The notes under the pieces were generated by a model. That model was not told the origin of the DNA. It saw only the letters and a list, made by a program, of their open reading frames with translations, and did not search any database. The translations under genes were made by a program, and so were the position numbers. DNA of 7,513 nt from JBBSMX01 sp038232935 (GTDB lineage Bacteria > Bacteroidota > Rhodothermia > Rhodothermales > JANQRZ01). Positions 6,113 to 7,513 of this stretch are shown here, in pieces. Position 1 is the stretch's first letter; each line of letters opens with the position of its first letter. The DNA lies in the NCBI GenBank assembly GCA_038232935.1, contig JBBSMX010000173.1, positions 1 to 7,513 of the forward strand. Reading direction: 5' to 3'.

Positions 6113-7270
6113 TCAGGATGGTACCGGTTCGGGACGCTGCGCTTTCCGAGCCGGCTGTTCGGCGCACGCTGTGGCGAGGCGCCATCGCCGCGCCCGAATC
6201 AGATCGTACGGCTTCCAAGTGTTCCACGGCAGCGTTCTCCCCTTCGCCTTCCGATCGATCTCCTCGCGCGAGATAGGTCGTTGCTGCTGGCCCAGCTGCT
6301 TCTTGAACGCGATCCAATCGTCCTGACTTGGCCAGAGGCGAGACGTTACCGGTTTTGCCACGAGCCGCAGCAGGCTTCGCGCCGCCCGTTTCACTACGCG
6401 CGGCTCTAGCACCACCGCGGGGTCGGTCAAGAAGGCCTTGCCCATCCGAAACAGGGCATCGCCGTAATTCCCGCCTGCGTAGCTCATATTAGCCAAGTAG
6501 ACGTTGAAGTTGCTCTGGGACCACCGGTACAAGGCTGCGGGGATCTCAGGGTGCCGGTGCTTCACCGACTGTATAACGAGTTCGTACGACTTCGCCATAG
6601 AAGAGCTTTCCCGAGACATGCTCCCGCTCACGGATCGGTAGGCGGCCAGGTAAGCGGGCGCGAGCCCCACCTCGAACCGTTCGGCCACGCGAAGACTGAG
6701 GTCCCAATCCTCACACCCCTGCCCGCCCTGTGCGTGCAGTCCTGGGTCGTACAGGCCCACTTGTTCGAGAGCGCTCCGGCGGAAGAGAGGGACACTCGCG
6801 TTTCCGACGAAGTTGATGTATAGGAGGATCGGATAGATGGCCCCCTCTGGTTCCCACGGCACCGACGAGCCTTTTATCGTGCCAGCTCCATCAATACCGA
6901 TCCACCACGTATAAACCATCCCCATCTCCGCGCCCCCTTCCTCGATGCGCCGCACCTGCTCCTCGATCTTCCGAGGATACCACACGTCGTCGGCATCCAG
7001 CGGCGCGATGTAGGTCCCCTGGGCGTATTCGATGGCGAGGTTGCGAGCCGAGGCGACGCCCTGGTTAGGCTGTCGGAGCAGTTTCACACGCGCGTCTGCT
7101 TCCGCGATCTGCGCTACGATCTCTGACGTCCGATCCTCCGAGCCATCGTCTACGATGATGACCTCGAGGTGCTCGTAGGTCTGCGTTAACACGGACTCCA
7201 ACGCCGACCTGATGTAGGTCTCAGCGTTGTAAGCTGGAATGATAACGGAGACGAGGGCGTCCTGGGGCAT
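6113..7270 (-). CDS. Family 2 glycosyltransferase (385 aa)
   Basis: This is a classical GT2 enzyme of the GT-A fold: LVSVIIPAYNAETYI at 6-20, VIIVDDGSEDRT at 37-48, QPNQGVASARNLAI at 67-80, and the DxD metal site in APLDADDVWYP (D92, D94). These are followed by GNASVPLFRRSALEQVG at 156-172 and the acidic motif QGCEDWDLSLRVAERF at 184-199. Those motifs are typical of enzymes extending O-antigen, capsule or exopolysaccharide chains. After residue 230 there is a helical tail of about 150 residues ending in a basic, proline-rich stretch. It is not a close paralogue of the three other GT2s here. The ATG at 7270 is the only usual start available, because an in-frame TGA lies eight codons upstream. 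No Shine-Dalgarno sequence is visible. The donor and the linkage cannot be predicted. Confidence 0.92.
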   Translation of the reverse strand: MPQDALVSVIIPAYNAETYIRSALESVLTQTYEHLEVIIVDDGSEDRTSEIVAQIAEADARVKLLRQPNQGVASARNLAIEYAQGTYIAPLDADDVWYPRKIEEQVRRIEEGGAEMGMVYTWWIGIDGAGTIKGSSVPWEPEGAIYPILLYINFVGNASVPLFRRSALEQVGLYDPGLHAQGGQGCEDWDLSLRVAERFEVGLAPAYLAAYRSVSGSMSRESSSMAKSYELVIQSVKHRHPEIPAALYRWSQSNFNVYLANMSYAGGNYGDALFRMGKAFLTDPAVVLEPRVVKRAARSLLRLVAKPVTSRLWPSQDDWIAFKKQLGQQQRPISREEIDRKAKGRTLPWNTWKPYDLIRARRWRLATACAEQPARKAQRPEPVPS

Positions 7271-7376
7271 CCTGAATGGAACGAGATGTATTCAGATAGC
7301 AATCGGCCCCCCCGAGCCACTACTGTTCCTGTTGGATTGACTCTGCCAACGTGCCAACTATTCTTGCTACACCGGT
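7271..7376 (-). promoter_or_regulatory. Upstream non-coding region of the GT2 gene, possible control region
   Basis: These 106 bases separate the first complete GT2 from the upstream fragment. They contain a run of seven C (7307-7313, G on the coding strand) and two tandem TGCCAAC copies (7344-7350, 7352-7358). On the minus strand those copies read TTGGCA and could pass for -35 boxes, but 17 bases further on there is no acceptable -10 hexamer. No stem followed by a T run ends the upstream gene. A control role is therefore suggested by position only. Confidence 0.3.
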
Positions 7377-7485
7377 TTACTCAACGTCAGTCGCGGGTTG
7401 AAGTAGAGAACGGGTTGGCAAGTCGCTGCGTCGTGCGTAGGGTGGAGTTGACCACTCCCCTCGCACCAGCAACCCCGCCAACCCG
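7344..7485. repeat. Cluster of TGCCAAC/GTTGGCA elements
   Basis: Four copies of GCCAAC or its complement occur in 142 bases: TGCCAAC at 7344-7350 and 7352-7358 (direct, period 8), GTTGGCA at 7414-7420, and GCCAACCCG at 7477-7485. CGGGTTGGC at 7411-7419 and GCCAACCCG at 7477-7485 form a perfect 9-base inverted repeat separated by 57 bases. The part beyond 7376 overlaps the putative coding fragment at the right edge. This could be a set of regulator sites, or chance in GC-rich DNA. Confidence 0.35.
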
Positions 7486-7513
7486 ATGACCAGCAATGTA
7501 CTCGACCAGGCCA
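7377..7513 (-). CDS. C-terminal fragment of an unidentified, possibly membrane, protein (5' end outside the window)
   Basis: The minus strand is open from the right edge (first full codon at 7511) to a TAA at 7379-7377, giving 44 residues. It starts AWSSTLLVIGLAGLLVRGEW, with about 14 consecutive mostly hydrophobic residues that look like the end of a membrane helix. A short polar, basic tail ending in TDVE follows. The first codons favour G or C in the third position, as in the neighbouring genes. In this setting a polysaccharide polymerase, ligase or flippase would be natural, but the fragment is too short to assign. The other two minus-strand frames are also open over much of this stretch, so the reading is tentative. 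Confidence 0.4.
   Translation of the reverse strand, partial: AWSSTLLVIGLAGLLVRGEWSTPPYARRSDLPTRSLLQPATDVE

Noticed and set aside
7321..7357. Sigma-70-type promoter using TTGGCA as -35
   Set aside because: At 17 bases from either TTGGCA the hexamers are ACAGTA and CAACAG, which do not match TATAAT. No TAnnTTTG element is present either.
7286..7489. Plus-strand open frame of 67 codons at the right end
   Set aside because: It has no motif and no ribosome binding site, and it overlaps the upstream spacer and a more plausible minus-strand fragment.

Overview
The window reads as a piece of a surface-glycan biosynthesis cluster from a high-GC bacterium, with every supported gene on the minus strand. 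The strongest signals are four family 2 glycosyltransferases, one ABC exporter half-transporter and one SAM-dependent methyltransferase, packed almost without gaps. The taxon is uncertain. Most starts have no convincing Shine-Dalgarno sequence, and two glycosyltransferases share an N-terminal extension. That would suit a high-GC relative of the Bacteroidota such as Rhodothermota, but this is inference only.

Read in the direction of transcription (right to left): a 44-residue C-terminal scrap with a hydrophobic helix enters from the right edge and stops at 7377. About 106 bases of non-coding DNA follow. Then come a GT2 (7270-6113), a 117-base spacer, an MsbA/PglK-like ABC exporter (5995-4178), a GT2 with an N-terminal extension (4177-2906), a compact GT2 (2913-1909), a second GT2 with the N-terminal extension (1906-599), and a methyltransferase that runs off the left edge (602-1). 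From the ABC exporter onward the junctions are TGA immediately followed by ATG, an 8-base overlap, a 2-base gap, and a 4-base ATGA overlap. The last five genes are therefore almost certainly one translationally coupled operon.

A working model (inference): the GT2 enzymes add sugars one after another to a lipid-linked acceptor on the cytoplasmic face, the methyltransferase modifies a sugar or the chain end, and the ABC exporter flips or exports the lipid-linked glycan. No initiating phosphoglycosyltransferase, Wzx, Wzy, Wzm/Wzt or sugar-nucleotide synthesis gene is visible here; these may lie outside the window. The most unusual points are the single in-frame TGA between the exporter and the next glycosyltransferase, the shared N-terminal region on two paralogous GT2s that flank an unrelated GT2, and a cluster of GTTGGC/GCCAAC elements upstream. 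I see no RNA gene, insertion sequence, CRISPR array or confident terminator.
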